DNA of 7,247 nt from a bacterium SM23_31 (GTDB taxonomy: Bacteria; SM23-31), in contig LJUD01000184.1 of the NCBI GenBank assembly GCA_001304035.1, forward strand, positions 1 to 7,247, given 5' to 3'. Positions 1-6,579 of the stretch are shown here, piece after piece (within the stretch, counting starts at the first letter, position 1; each line of letters starts with the position of its first letter). A program made the position numbers and the translations under genes. Below the pieces are notes generated by a model. The model made no database searches, had not been told where the DNA came from, and worked only from the letters and a program-made list of their open reading frames with translations.

Positions 1-22
1 AAACTGTTTTTTCCGCAATCAT
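1..22 (-). CDS. probable start of a further minus-strand gene (partial)
   Basis: The last bases before the left edge look like a gene start read on the minus strand. An ATG at 22-20 begins MIAEKTV and stays open to the edge. An AGGAG Shine-Dalgarno core at 36-32 lies 9 nt upstream, close to the 10-nt spacing seen for three other genes here. A second ATG at 29-27 is only 2 nt from the AGGAG and is unlikely to be used. Seven codons are too few to name a product. Its position after a thiolase makes another acyl-CoA metabolism gene conceivable, but nothing in the sequence shows that. Confidence 0.4.
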
Positions 23-61
23 TTTGCATAGCTCCTATTATATGGTAAACTTCCAATTTTT

Positions 62-120
62 TAACCGCAAAGGTCACAGAACCGAAATTTATATAAAAAT
101 CATAGTGATCTCTGCGGTTA
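62..120. repeat. imperfect palindrome, REP-like
   Basis: Arms 62-77 and 105-120 are inverted copies. The outer 8 bp (TAACCGCA / TGCGGTTA) pair perfectly, followed by one mismatch and then 7 more pairs including one G-T; the loop is about 27 nt. Neither side carries a T-run right after the stem, so it is not a standard intrinsic terminator. It lies between the thiolase stop codon and the probable next gene. The CTTTGCGGTTA-type arm resembles dispersed intergenic palindromes that I recall from several bacterial genomes, but dispersal cannot be shown from one copy. Confidence 0.6.
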
Positions 121-146
121 GATTAAATGTTATTTTGGTGTCAACT

Positions 147-1334
147 TTATTCCCGTTCAATAATAATAGCGGTAGCCTCGCCGCCGCCGTTGCAGAGAGC
201 AGCCAGCCCCCGTTTTACATTCCGGTTTTTCATTGCATACAACAGGGTTGCCAATATCCGGGCTCCACTGGCACCGATCGGATGCCCGATTGCAACGGCA
301 CCGCCGTTTACGTTGACTTTATCCGGATCGAGATTAAGCAGCTTGTTATTCGCTATTGATACACAGGAAAATGCCTCATTAATTTCGAACAGGTCTATAT
401 CATTCACCGTTAATCCTGCTTTTTTCAGGACACTATTTATTGCATCGGCAGGAGCGGTGGTGAACCATTCCGGCGCTTTAGATGCAGCGGCGGATGCCTT
501 GATTTTTGCCAATGGAAAGATATTCATCGAGGCAGCTTTTTCTGCGGACATGAGCACAACAGCGGCGGCTCCGTCGTTGATACTCGAAGCATTAGCAGCG
601 GTAACCGTTCCTTCCTTTTCAAATGCCGGACGAAGTTTTGGAAATTTTTCCGGGACGCCCCTCGACGGTTCCTCGTCTTTATTAATAACAACAGGTTCAC
701 CTTTTCTTTGAGGAACTTCGACGGCAACAATTTCATCGTCAAATTTACCGGAATGCATCGCCTCAACTGCACGGCGATAACTCTCGGCTGCATAGGCATC
801 TTGTTCTTCGCGGGTTATGTTCATTTCGTGGGCACATAGTTCTGCTGCACATCCCATATGGAAATCGTTATAGACATCCCACAATCCGTCTTTAATCATT
901 AAGTCCGTGATCTGACCATGACCGAGGCGATAACCTGTGCGTGCACTTTCGAGAATATATGGTGCAAGGCTCATATTTTCCATGCCGCCTGCAGCAATCA
1001 CCTCGGCATCGCCCAACTGAATGGCTTGTGCTCCAAGCATTACCGCTTTTAATCCCGAACTACAGACTTTATTGACCGTCATACAATCCACGTTGTTCGG
1101 CAATCCTGCAAAAATAGCCGCCTGACGTGCCGGCGCCTGCCCCATTCCCCCACTTAGAACACAGCCCATTATAACCTGGTTAACCTCCTCGGGCTTAATA
1201 TTAGCGCGTTTGACTGCTTCACTAATTGCAATAGCTCCCAGTTTCGGCGCAGGCAGGGTACTGAGACCGCCGTTAAATGTGCCGACCGGTGTACGACATG
1301 CTGACACAATCACAACATCCGGTAAACTATCCAT
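147..1334 (-). CDS. thiolase, acetyl-CoA C-acetyltransferase type
   Basis: This is a complete 395-residue thiolase, the usual family length. Biosynthetic members condense two acetyl-CoA to acetoacetyl-CoA, and the reaction is reversible in degradation. The nucleophilic cysteine is C91 in VNKVCSSG. The other catalytic elements are NEAF (319-322), H351 in GHPIGASGAR, and C381 in CNGGG near the C-terminus. There is no signal peptide, so it should be cytosolic. The ATG start is supported by AAGGAG at 1350-1345, 10 nt upstream. It lies 126 bp after the MBL hydrolase gene, with a TATAAT-like box and TTCGAA repeats in between. Whether it serves acetoacetyl-CoA synthesis (atoB, phaA or thlA role) or fatty-acid breakdown cannot be decided from this window, so no symbol is given. 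The catalytic set is intact and nothing suggests damage. Confidence 0.95.
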   Translation of the reverse strand: MDSLPDVVIVSACRTPVGTFNGGLSTLPAPKLGAIAISEAVKRANIKPEEVNQVIMGCVLSGGMGQAPARQAAIFAGLPNNVDCMTVNKVCSSGLKAVMLGAQAIQLGDAEVIAAGGMENMSLAPYILESARTGYRLGHGQITDLMIKDGLWDVYNDFHMGCAAELCAHEMNITREEQDAYAAESYRRAVEAMHSGKFDDEIVAVEVPQRKGEPVVINKDEEPSRGVPEKFPKLRPAFEKEGTVTAANASSINDGAAAVVLMSAEKAASMNIFPLAKIKASAAASKAPEWFTTAPADAINSVLKKAGLTVNDIDLFEINEAFSCVSIANNKLLNLDPDKVNVNGGAVAIGHPIGASGARILATLLYAMKNRNVKRGLAALCNGGGEATAIIIERE

Positions 1335-1386
1335 AAGAAAATTTCTCCTTTTAACTTTGTGTGTATTTAAATATGACTATTTTAAT

Positions 1387-1409
1387 AATTTCGAAGAACG
1401 AATTTCGAA
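1387..1409. repeat. paired AATTTCGAA repeats upstream of thiolase
   Basis: AATTTCGAA occurs at 1387-1395 and again at 1401-1409, 14 bp apart start to start. Each copy contains the palindrome TTCGAA. The pair lies between the TATAAT-like box at 1429-1424 and the thiolase start, where a repressor site could sit. A regulatory role is inference only. Confidence 0.4.
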
Positions 1410-1423
1410 TTGTTACGAATATA

Positions 1424-1429
1424 ATTATA
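1424..1429 (-). promoter_or_regulatory. possible -10 box for the thiolase gene
   Basis: The minus strand reads TATAAT here, a perfect match to the sigma-70 -10 consensus, about 90 nt before the thiolase ATG. No convincing -35 hexamer lies 16-18 bp upstream; the best is TGGATG with three matches. The surroundings are very AT-rich, so a chance match is possible. Confidence 0.25.
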
Positions 1430-1460
1430 ATACCCTGCCATCCACGCATCCAGAGCTTTT

Positions 1461-2309
1461 TCAATCCTCATTTAAATCCGCGGGAGTAAGTATGACACCG
1501 TTTTCCGTTTGTTTCAAATAACCGGCGTGCAGGCGCGGCGCGTGGGGAAACACAACGAGCCAGTTCTCTTCAATCGCCTGCCTTAAAAGCCTTTTTTTGG
1601 CTTCGAGCGTATCAAGCGGATTAGTGTCGTATCCCATAATATATGGTATTTTTATATGGCTGTTAGTCGGTATAATATCTCCTAAGTAGCATGCCTTTTT
1701 ACCGCCGGATTCAACCAGTACAATTTGATGATGAGGGGTATGCCCTCCCGTTACTTCGACCCGAATACCGCCGACAATCTCCTCATCCCCTTTCAGGAAC
1801 TGGACCCGGCGGTGCTCGTGCAGCGGGAGAAAATTTTCCGGCAGGTAACTTGCTTTTGTCCGTTCATTGGGATTAACTGCAAAATCCCATTCTCCCTGCT
1901 GTATATAGTATCGTGCATTTGGAAATGCAGGCATCAAGCTGCCGTTTATGTCTTTTTCTACCGAACCGCCCGTGTGATCAAAATGCAAATGTGTTAGAAT
2001 AACGCCTGTAATGTCTTCTTTGTTAATACCCATTTCACTCAGACTTTTTATTATATTGGAAGTTTGAACGAGTGCAAGAATATCTTTATTTTTTTTATCC
2101 CATTTATCGCCGATTCCGGTATCAACAATAAAAACTTCTTTATCAAAACGGATGACCATCGGGTTTAGGCTCAAAAGAATCCGGTTTCGTTCATCAGAGG
2201 GATTGGTTTTATTCCAGAGCAGCTTTGGCACAATCCCAAACATCGCACCACCGTCGAGTTTAAAATAATTATCCCAGGCAATTAATATTTCAAATTTACC
2301 GATATGCAC
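1461..2309 (-). CDS. MBL-fold metallo-hydrolase, lactonase-like
   Basis: This 282-residue protein is a metallo-beta-lactamase-fold hydrolase with a full two-metal site. The HxHxDH motif is H107, H109, D111 and H112 in THLHFDHTGG. The later ligands are H190 in GGHTPHHQ, D211 in YLGDIIP and H256 in FPHAP. GHTPHH replaces the common GHTPGH, but the first histidine, the ligand, is kept. The ligand order fits the group that includes AHL lactonases and related cytosolic hydrolases; the substrate cannot be read from the sequence. No signal peptide is visible. The start is GTG, chosen because AGAGGA lies 6 nt upstream. It sits 142 bp after phoH and 126 bp before the thiolase gene. A link to acyl or lactone metabolism is only suggested by that neighbour. 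Confidence 0.9.
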   Translation of the reverse strand: MHIGKFEILIAWDNYFKLDGGAMFGIVPKLLWNKTNPSDERNRILLSLNPMVIRFDKEVFIVDTGIGDKWDKKNKDILALVQTSNIIKSLSEMGINKEDITGVILTHLHFDHTGGSVEKDINGSLMPAFPNARYYIQQGEWDFAVNPNERTKASYLPENFLPLHEHRRVQFLKGDEEIVGGIRVEVTGGHTPHHQIVLVESGGKKACYLGDIIPTNSHIKIPYIMGYDTNPLDTLEAKKRLLRQAIEENWLVVFPHAPRLHAGYLKQTENGVILTPADLNED

Positions 2310-2315
2310 AAATAT

Positions 2316-2321
2316 TCCTCT
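2316..2321 (-). promoter_or_regulatory. ribosome binding site that fixes the MBL GTG start
   Basis: AGAGGA on the minus strand lies 6 nt upstream of GTG at 2309-2307. It supports the GTG as the true start of the MBL hydrolase; the next in-frame ATG encodes residue 23. Confidence 0.6.
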
Positions 2322-2330
2322 ATTTTTTTA

Positions 2331-2360
2331 ATTTAATGAAACCTTTAGACAGTGTTTCAA
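2331..2360 (-). promoter_or_regulatory. possible promoter and operator for the MBL gene
   Basis: On the minus strand TTGAAA (2360-2355, five of six -35 matches) is followed after 18 bp by TTAAAT (2336-2331, four of six -10 matches). A perfect 6-bp inverted repeat, TGAAAC at 2337-2342 and GTTTCA at 2354-2359, fills the spacer and overlaps the -35 box, a typical place for a repressor site. Predicted transcription would start roughly 15 nt before the GTG. The boxes are degenerate and the region is AT-rich, so this is tentative. Confidence 0.3.
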
Positions 2361-2451
2361 TTTATGTCCTTCACCGGTACGTTTCTCATGCAGCTTTTTA
2401 ATAAAATTTTTGAATTATCTGCCGGAAATGTACAAAATCGATAGATACGCG

Positions 2452-3486
2452 TTATTCTGCGGATTTACCAGTTGATTTTAGAGCGGCGCCGGCGGCTGAG
2501 CTGTTCCCGCCGCCGGCATTATATTTATCATACGCTTTAATAATATCTTTTACCAATCGATGCCTGACGATATCCGTTGATTCCATGTAGATGAAATCTA
2601 TCCCCGGGATGCCTTTCAGTATATGTTGAATTTGAATTAATCCTGATTGAGATTTATCATGTAAATCAACCTGAGTGATATCTCCGGTAATAATTGACCG
2701 GGAATTAGGGCCAAGCCTTGTCAGAAACATTTTCATCTGCAGGGTAGAGCTGTTTTGCGCTTCGTCCAATATTACGAATGCGTTGTTTAACGTTCGACCC
2801 CGCATGTATGCCAGCGGTATAATTTCAATAATATTGTCCTCGATTAACCTTTTCAGTTTAGCCTGTGGAAGCATGTCGTTTAACGCATCGTGGAGCGGCC
2901 ACAGGTATGGTTCAATTTTTTCTCTGAGGTCTCCCGGCAGAAAACCGAGGCTTTCACCTGCCTCAACCGCAGGGCGTGAAAGAATAATCCGTTTTACTCT
3001 TTTACTTTTTAGAAATTGTACTGCCATTGCCACGGCGAGGTAGGTTTTACCTGTACCTGCGGGGCCTATCGCAAAAGCAATCTCGTTTTTCTGAACCGAT
3101 TTATAATATTTTAGCTGACCTTCTGTTCTTGGTCTGATATACCCGCTGTCAGTAAAAAGAATTACAGAATCGAGCTCTTTTTTTGTATGTTCCGGCGGTT
3201 TATCAATTTGAATCAACCGAATTGCCGTCTCAACATCCTGCCGGTCAAGTTTTTTGAATTTATTGATGTGAAAAATTAATTCGGACAATAGATTTTCTAT
3301 CTGTTGAACCGTTTCTTCATCGCCGGAAAGTATTACATTCTGACCACGAACGGTAATTTTTGCATCGAAATGTTTTTGAATGATTTTGAGGTTGCTGTCA
3401 TTCATCCCCAAAAATATAAGGGGGTCGATTCCGTGTAAATCAAAAGTTTTTTTTACTTCTATCATGTATTTGAACAAATCGCCCAC
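2452..3486 (-). CDS. phoH: PhoH family ATPase
   Basis: This 344-residue protein is a PhoH-like ATPase of usual length. Residues about 30-75 look like the KH-type RNA-binding region found before the ATPase core. The core has PRTEGQLKYYKS (119-130), Walker A GPAGTGKT (141-148), Walker B VILDEAQN (238-245), GDITQVDL (268-275) and VRHRLV (307-312). Family members are cytosolic and linked to RNA metabolism and ribosome maturation, often beside ybeY; no ybeY follows here. The last 22 residues are low-complexity, rich in Gly, Ala and Ser, and coded by a GC-rich stretch with a strong hairpin. The start is uncertain. GTG at 3486 gives the longest frame, while ATG at 3465 (residue 8) is equally plausible. 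Neither has a clear Shine-Dalgarno sequence. Confidence 0.93.
   Translation of the reverse strand: MGDLFKYMIEVKKTFDLHGIDPLIFLGMNDSNLKIIQKHFDAKITVRGQNVILSGDEETVQQIENLLSELIFHINKFKKLDRQDVETAIRLIQIDKPPEHTKKELDSVILFTDSGYIRPRTEGQLKYYKSVQKNEIAFAIGPAGTGKTYLAVAMAVQFLKSKRVKRIILSRPAVEAGESLGFLPGDLREKIEPYLWPLHDALNDMLPQAKLKRLIEDNIIEIIPLAYMRGRTLNNAFVILDEAQNSSTLQMKMFLTRLGPNSRSIITGDITQVDLHDKSQSGLIQIQHILKGIPGIDFIYMESTDIVRHRLVKDIIKAYDKYNAGGGNSSAAGAALKSTGKSAE
2488..2517. repeat. 9-bp GC-only inverted repeat inside the end of phoH
   Basis: GCCGGCGGC (2488-2496) and GCCGCCGGC (2509-2517) are perfect inverted copies around a 12-nt loop. They lie about 35-65 nt before the phoH stop codon and encode its Gly/Ala-rich tail. 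No T-run follows, so it is not an intrinsic terminator. It stands out against the AT-rich surroundings. Confidence 0.7.
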
Positions 3487-3509
3487 TAAAACACTTTAAA
3501 AGTCCCCAT

Positions 3510-3538
3510 CTTATCACTGCGTTAGAGTCGAGTTTCAG
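3510..3538 (-). promoter_or_regulatory. weak candidate promoter for phoH
   Basis: The minus strand reads CTGAAA (3538-3533), a 17-bp spacer, then GATAAG (3515-3510); each box matches four of six consensus bases. It lies between the upstream terminator and phoH, where a new promoter is expected because that terminator should stop read-through. Transcription would begin near 3503, leaving a short leader. Confidence 0.3.
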
Positions 3539-3574
3539 TGTCGTGTGCAGATCGGTTTCTCAGCTCCCTTCCCA

Positions 3575-3623
3575 GAAAAAATAAAAAAAAGGCTCAAGGT
3601 TTACATTAAACCCTGAGCCTTTT
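3575..3623 (-). terminator. intrinsic terminator after the LysM gene
   Basis: Read on the minus strand, GGCTCAGGGTTT (3619-3608), a 5-nt loop and AAACCTTGAGCC (3602-3591) form a 12-bp stem with one G-T pair. A T-rich tract follows at 3590-3575 (eight T, one A, six T). It starts about 90 nt beyond the LysM stop codon and about 90 nt before phoH. It therefore ends the lipoprotein/LysM transcript and separates it from phoH. On the plus strand only four T follow, so it works best in the minus direction. Confidence 0.9.
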
Positions 3624-3710
3624 CAAGATTACCTAAATATAAATAAAATTGCTATATTCATACGTCCGTAGTCAACATCATAATACCAAAAACCGGAATT
3701 CCAGCAGTTG

Positions 3711-4556
3711 TCACCTGATAAAAAGAATCATGTGGGGATAAATTAGGTCTTTATCCATTATGACATCTTCATTTAGTTCATATAGTCTTGTCCACATAAA
3801 CGGGTCGTTATATACGTGCGGATAACCGGCTATCTTGGAGAGGAATTCACCCCTCACGACCAGGTGTTCATTTTCGAGCACATCGTGGAAAATTTTGAAA
3901 TCCTGTCCCGGGAATATGAGGTCCGGGTTTGTAATCATATCGCGGTTTTTCGTGTATATTCGTATCCACTGGAAAGGATCGTTATATACTTCCGGTTTTC
4001 TGGCTATTCTCCAGAGATAATCCCCATTGACAACAGTATACACTTCGAAAGGCGGTTTGGCATTAGCCAGTGCATTTTTTAACCTGTTAAGGAGATTTCT
4101 GATATCATTGACAATCGGTACGGCATCGGGGTGTTTTGCCACTTTTTGACCTGCGAGTTGCTCGAACCGCATTTCAACACGTGCAACTTCATCCCCTCTT
4201 TTGTACAATTCACCGGACTCAAGGTTCAAAAGCCCCTGAATCTGAGCACGCAGCTGGTTCAACGCATCAATAAATCGTGCGTAACCCTCCGGCGAAGAAT
4301 CAAGCGCCCGCCAAAAGTCGGCTTGTGTCTGTAGAATTTGTTTGTCAAGTTCGGCTAATCGAGCTCTAAGCGCATCAATCTCGCTTTGAAGCGCTGCGAT
4401 TTTTACCTGGGCGGCTTCCTCTCTATCTTTCTCTACTTGTAATGCAATAAGATAGTCTTCATATTTCATTTTTTCTTGCGCAAATAGAGACGCCGTACCG
4501 AGCAGGCTTACCGCTATTACAACCATTAAGGTTATAAACAAATATTTTGATTTCAT
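3711..4556 (-). CDS. exported coiled-coil protein with two LysM-like repeats
   Basis: This 281-residue protein starts with a Sec signal peptide, with likely cleavage after LFA (A26/Q27). Residues about 35-80 form a charged coiled coil, and a second helical stretch covers about 85-165. The C-terminal half holds two tandem LysM-like repeats, about 173-223 and 231-280. They share a VVxGxxLxxIA opening and a VYNDPFxW core, and at DNA level the 11-mer TCGTTATATAC at 3805-3815 and 3979-3989. LysM modules usually bind peptidoglycan, so a periplasmic wall-binding role is likely, with the coiled coil as a spacer or partner site. The second repeat ends right at the C-terminus. The ATG has AGGAG 10 nt upstream. 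It follows the lipoprotein gene by 60 bp and the two probably share one transcript. The exact function is unknown. Confidence 0.88.
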   Translation of the reverse strand: MKSKYLFITLMVVIAVSLLGTASLFAQEKMKYEDYLIALQVEKDREEAAQVKIAALQSEIDALRARLAELDKQILQTQADFWRALDSSPEGYARFIDALNQLRAQIQGLLNLESGELYKRGDEVARVEMRFEQLAGQKVAKHPDAVPIVNDIRNLLNRLKNALANAKPPFEVYTVVNGDYLWRIARKPEVYNDPFQWIRIYTKNRDMITNPDLIFPGQDFKIFHDVLENEHLVVRGEFLSKIAGYPHVYNDPFMWTRLYELNEDVIMDKDLIYPHMILFIR

Positions 4557-4616
4557 GCCTCTGTAACTCCTATTCTTTTAAACCAAAATTTTCGTGAATT
4601 AATATAAGGCAAACTG

Positions 4617-4880
4617 CTATTTTTCACCACCAACTTTCTTTAACATGTCCTGCCATTTTTGCAATTCCTGCTCTTTTACCCTGATCTGCTGCTCTAAATT
4701 GGCTTTTTCGAGCTCGAGCCGCGCAATTTCCTGTTCGGCGGCATCTGCAGCTTGTTTTTGAGCCTCTAATGCCTGAAGGTCTTCCTCACTGGCATATTTT
4801 GTACATCCACCAAAAACAAAAACCATGCTCGCAAGGGAGATACTCAAGACAATTACTGAAGTCTTTAATTTTCGCTTCAT
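4617..4880 (-). CDS. small coiled-coil lipoprotein
   Basis: This 87-residue protein has a basic N-terminus, a hydrophobic stretch (about 8-23) and a lipobox-like FGGC, giving a lipidated C26. Phenylalanine at -3 is unusual, but the small residues at -2 and -1 and the cysteine fit. T27 at +2 is not the aspartate that retains lipoproteins in the inner membrane of E. coli, so an outer-membrane location is likely. Residues about 31-80 are one continuous charged heptad-type helix rich in Glu, Gln, Ala and Leu. Size and layout recall Lpp or OprI, but I see no real homology and the C-terminus (VGGEK) is not the Lpp wall-linking end. AAGGAGG at 4897-4891 lies 10 nt before the ATG, the strongest ribosome site in the window. 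It has its own promoter upstream and is probably co-transcribed with the LysM gene. Confidence 0.82.
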   Translation of the reverse strand: MKRKLKTSVIVLSISLASMVFVFGGCTKYASEEDLQALEAQKQAADAAEQEIARLELEKANLEQQIRVKEQELQKWQDMLKKVGGEK

Positions 4881-4955
4881 GAATAAGTTTCCTCCTTTTG
4901 TGGAAATATAGAGAAAGTAAAAAAAATTATATTATTTTATACCGATAGTAAAGAA

Positions 4956-4984
4956 AACATACTAAATAAAAGAAATAATGTCAA
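4956..4984 (-). promoter_or_regulatory. sigma-70-type promoter of the lipoprotein/LysM operon
   Basis: On the minus strand TTGACA (4984-4979, perfect -35 consensus), a 17-bp spacer and TATGTT (4961-4956, four of six -10 matches) point at the lipoprotein gene. Transcription should begin near 4949, giving a leader of about 70 nt that contains the strong AAGGAGG. Just upstream lies an A/T palindrome (GAAAAA/TTTTTTC) at 4987-4999, which could act as an UP-like element. It is the best promoter match in the window. Confidence 0.6.
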
Positions 4985-5001
4985 GTGAAAAATTTTTTCA
5001 T

Positions 5002-5083
5002 ATTGTACTCTGAATGGACCTTATTAGAGCACATACATCTTATTGTAGTATTATTATCATAGCCTTACTATATGTAGTACAAT
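5002..5083. repeat. ATTGTACT-type inverted repeats in an AT-rich spacer
   Basis: ATTGTACT at 5002-5009 and its exact reverse complement AGTACAAT at 5076-5083 flank a near copy, ATTGTAGTA, at 5042-5050. The last two can also pair with each other (5042-5050 with 5075-5083, one mismatch), and TACTA/TAGTA forms a small hairpin at 5066-5079. They lie between the RND stop codon and the lipoprotein promoter. No T-run follows in the minus direction, so this is not a clear terminator. Otherwise the spacer shows only the promoter. Confidence 0.4.
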
Positions 5084-5101
5084 TTATTTTTTAATATTTT
5101 T

Positions 5102-6577
5102 TTATTTTCCCTCTTCAATTTCATCGAGATGAGGTCTCGGCTTCAATGATTTTGCGCCAAAAAAGAGCCTGAAGTCATCAACGCCTGCAATCAAACACGG
5201 AATAATAAACAGAGTAAACACTGTTGAGAAAAATAATCCTCCGACAATTGTTGCGGCAAGCGGTCCCCAGGTCTCCGATTTACCGCCAAGACCGACTGCC
5301 ATCGGAAGCAGACCGAAAATCGTTGTTACGGAAGTAAGGATAATAGGGCGGAGGCGCACCGAACCCGCCAAAATGATCGACCTCCACCTGCCGTAGCCTT
5401 CCTGCCGGGCATTATTAAGAAAACTTATCAAAACAAGCGCATCGTTAACGACGATTCCCGCAAGCGCCACAATACCGTACATTGTATTTAAGCTGAACGG
5501 GCTGTTGATAATAAGCAGCCCTGCGATTGCGCCGATAAATGCAAAGGGAATAGTATATAATATTATTAAGGGCTGCATCAAAGAGCTGAACTGACCACCG
5601 AGTATAACATATATAAGGAAAACACCCAGTATGAATAGCTTCCAGAGTCCTTCCATTGATTCGCTTAACTCGGAAAACTCGCCGCCGAATTTCAATGAAT
5701 AGCCGGGATACCGTGCGCCGAGGTCAGCAAATTCTTCCATTACCTTTTTATTAACTTCATTTGAATTCGTTATTGCCTTATCAACATCTGCAATAACGGT
5801 AACTGCTCTTATTCTATCTGTACGGTTTATTGCCGTATATACAGGTTCAATTGTGTACTCTGCAATATCTTTTAATGACACCATCTGCCCGAAAGGCGTT
5901 GCTATTTTCATGTTTTCCAGGTCTTTAAAACTGCTTCTTGAATTTTCCTTATATTTAACAATGATATCGATTTCTTCATCGAGTTCTCTGAATTTTGAAG
6001 CGACGGTTCCTTCGAATGCTGTACGAACCGTTGAGGCGACCTGAAAAATATCGAGCCCATAAAGAGCTGCTCTTTCTTCATTGATTTTGAGTCTGAGCTC
6101 TTTTTTACCGATATCGAAATCGTCCTTAATGTCCGAAACCCCGTCTATTTTCCCCAGTGCATTTTTAACTTCATTTGCAATCAACAGGAGTTTATCATAA
6201 TCATCGCCCCGCACTTTTATTTCAACAGGGGGACCGACCGGCGGACCGGTCATAACTTCCGAAAAATCAATGGATTTAATACCGGAAATATCCGCTGCCC
6301 TTTCGCGGAGTTCCTCAATATAAGAATCGACACTCCGTTTCCTGAACTTAGAATCAACCAGTTCTATAGTGACCTGCCCTACGCTTGGCTTGAGATACCA
6401 TGCGCTTTCCGTCTGCATCATTCCCGTATTAGTAACGATCGACTTAACATCCGATTTCGGGAGCTTAGATGCACGTTCTTCCAATTGTCTTATAATACGG
6501 TCGGTTTCCCCGAGCGTGGTTCCCTCCGGCATAGTAACAAAAACAAAAAACTGGGAAATCTCATCTCCGGCAAACAT
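5102..6577 (-). CDS. RND efflux permease, C-terminal part (frame-shifted from its N-terminal part)
   Basis: This 491-residue stretch is the second half of an AcrB-like RND permease, a proton-driven inner-membrane pump. It begins at the periplasmic entry after TM7 (FAGDEISQFF, MPEGTTLGET). A large periplasmic region follows to about residue 310, then TM8-TM12: about 311-328, 333-356, 363-388, 410-429 and 438-465. TM10 has GIVVNDALVL (N378, D379) where AcrB has its key lysine, as in other members of this subgroup. RLRPIILTSVTTIFGLLPMA (408-427) is the typical TM11 signature. The frame is open upstream to 6646 and there encodes TM7 (ILLFFICVVLVFVYTGVD). The ATG at 6577 has no Shine-Dalgarno site and would skip TM7, so it is unlikely to be a true start. 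Tail: DEIEEGK. Confidence 0.85.
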   Translation of the reverse strand: MFAGDEISQFFVFVTMPEGTTLGETDRIIRQLEERASKLPKSDVKSIVTNTGMMQTESAWYLKPSVGQVTIELVDSKFRKRSVDSYIEELRERAADISGIKSIDFSEVMTGPPVGPPVEIKVRGDDYDKLLLIANEVKNALGKIDGVSDIKDDFDIGKKELRLKINEERAALYGLDIFQVASTVRTAFEGTVASKFRELDEEIDIIVKYKENSRSSFKDLENMKIATPFGQMVSLKDIAEYTIEPVYTAINRTDRIRAVTVIADVDKAITNSNEVNKKVMEEFADLGARYPGYSLKFGGEFSELSESMEGLWKLFILGVFLIYVILGGQFSSLMQPLIILYTIPFAFIGAIAGLLIINSPFSLNTMYGIVALAGIVVNDALVLISFLNNARQEGYGRWRSIILAGSVRLRPIILTSVTTIFGLLPMAVGLGGKSETWGPLAATIVGGLFFSTVFTLFIIPCLIAGVDDFRLFFGAKSLKPRPHLDEIEEGK

Positions 6578-6579
6578 GT

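Noticed and set aside
127..711. A 194-codon plus-strand open frame opposite the thiolase gene
   Set aside because: It is fully antisense to a thiolase with an intact catalytic set, its translation has no recognisable domain, and no ribosome site precedes it. It is a shadow of the real gene's codon pattern.
2675..3043. A 122-codon plus-strand open frame opposite phoH
   Set aside because: It lies over the PhoH Walker motif region, which is clearly coding on the minus strand. The translation resembles no family that I know.
3591..3623. Terminator for a plus-strand transcript
   Set aside because: The stem reads both ways, but only four T follow on the plus strand and no plus-strand gene lies upstream of it.
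5042..5083. Terminator for the RND gene
   Set aside because: The hairpin is AT-rich, has a mismatch and a long loop, and no T-run follows in the minus direction.
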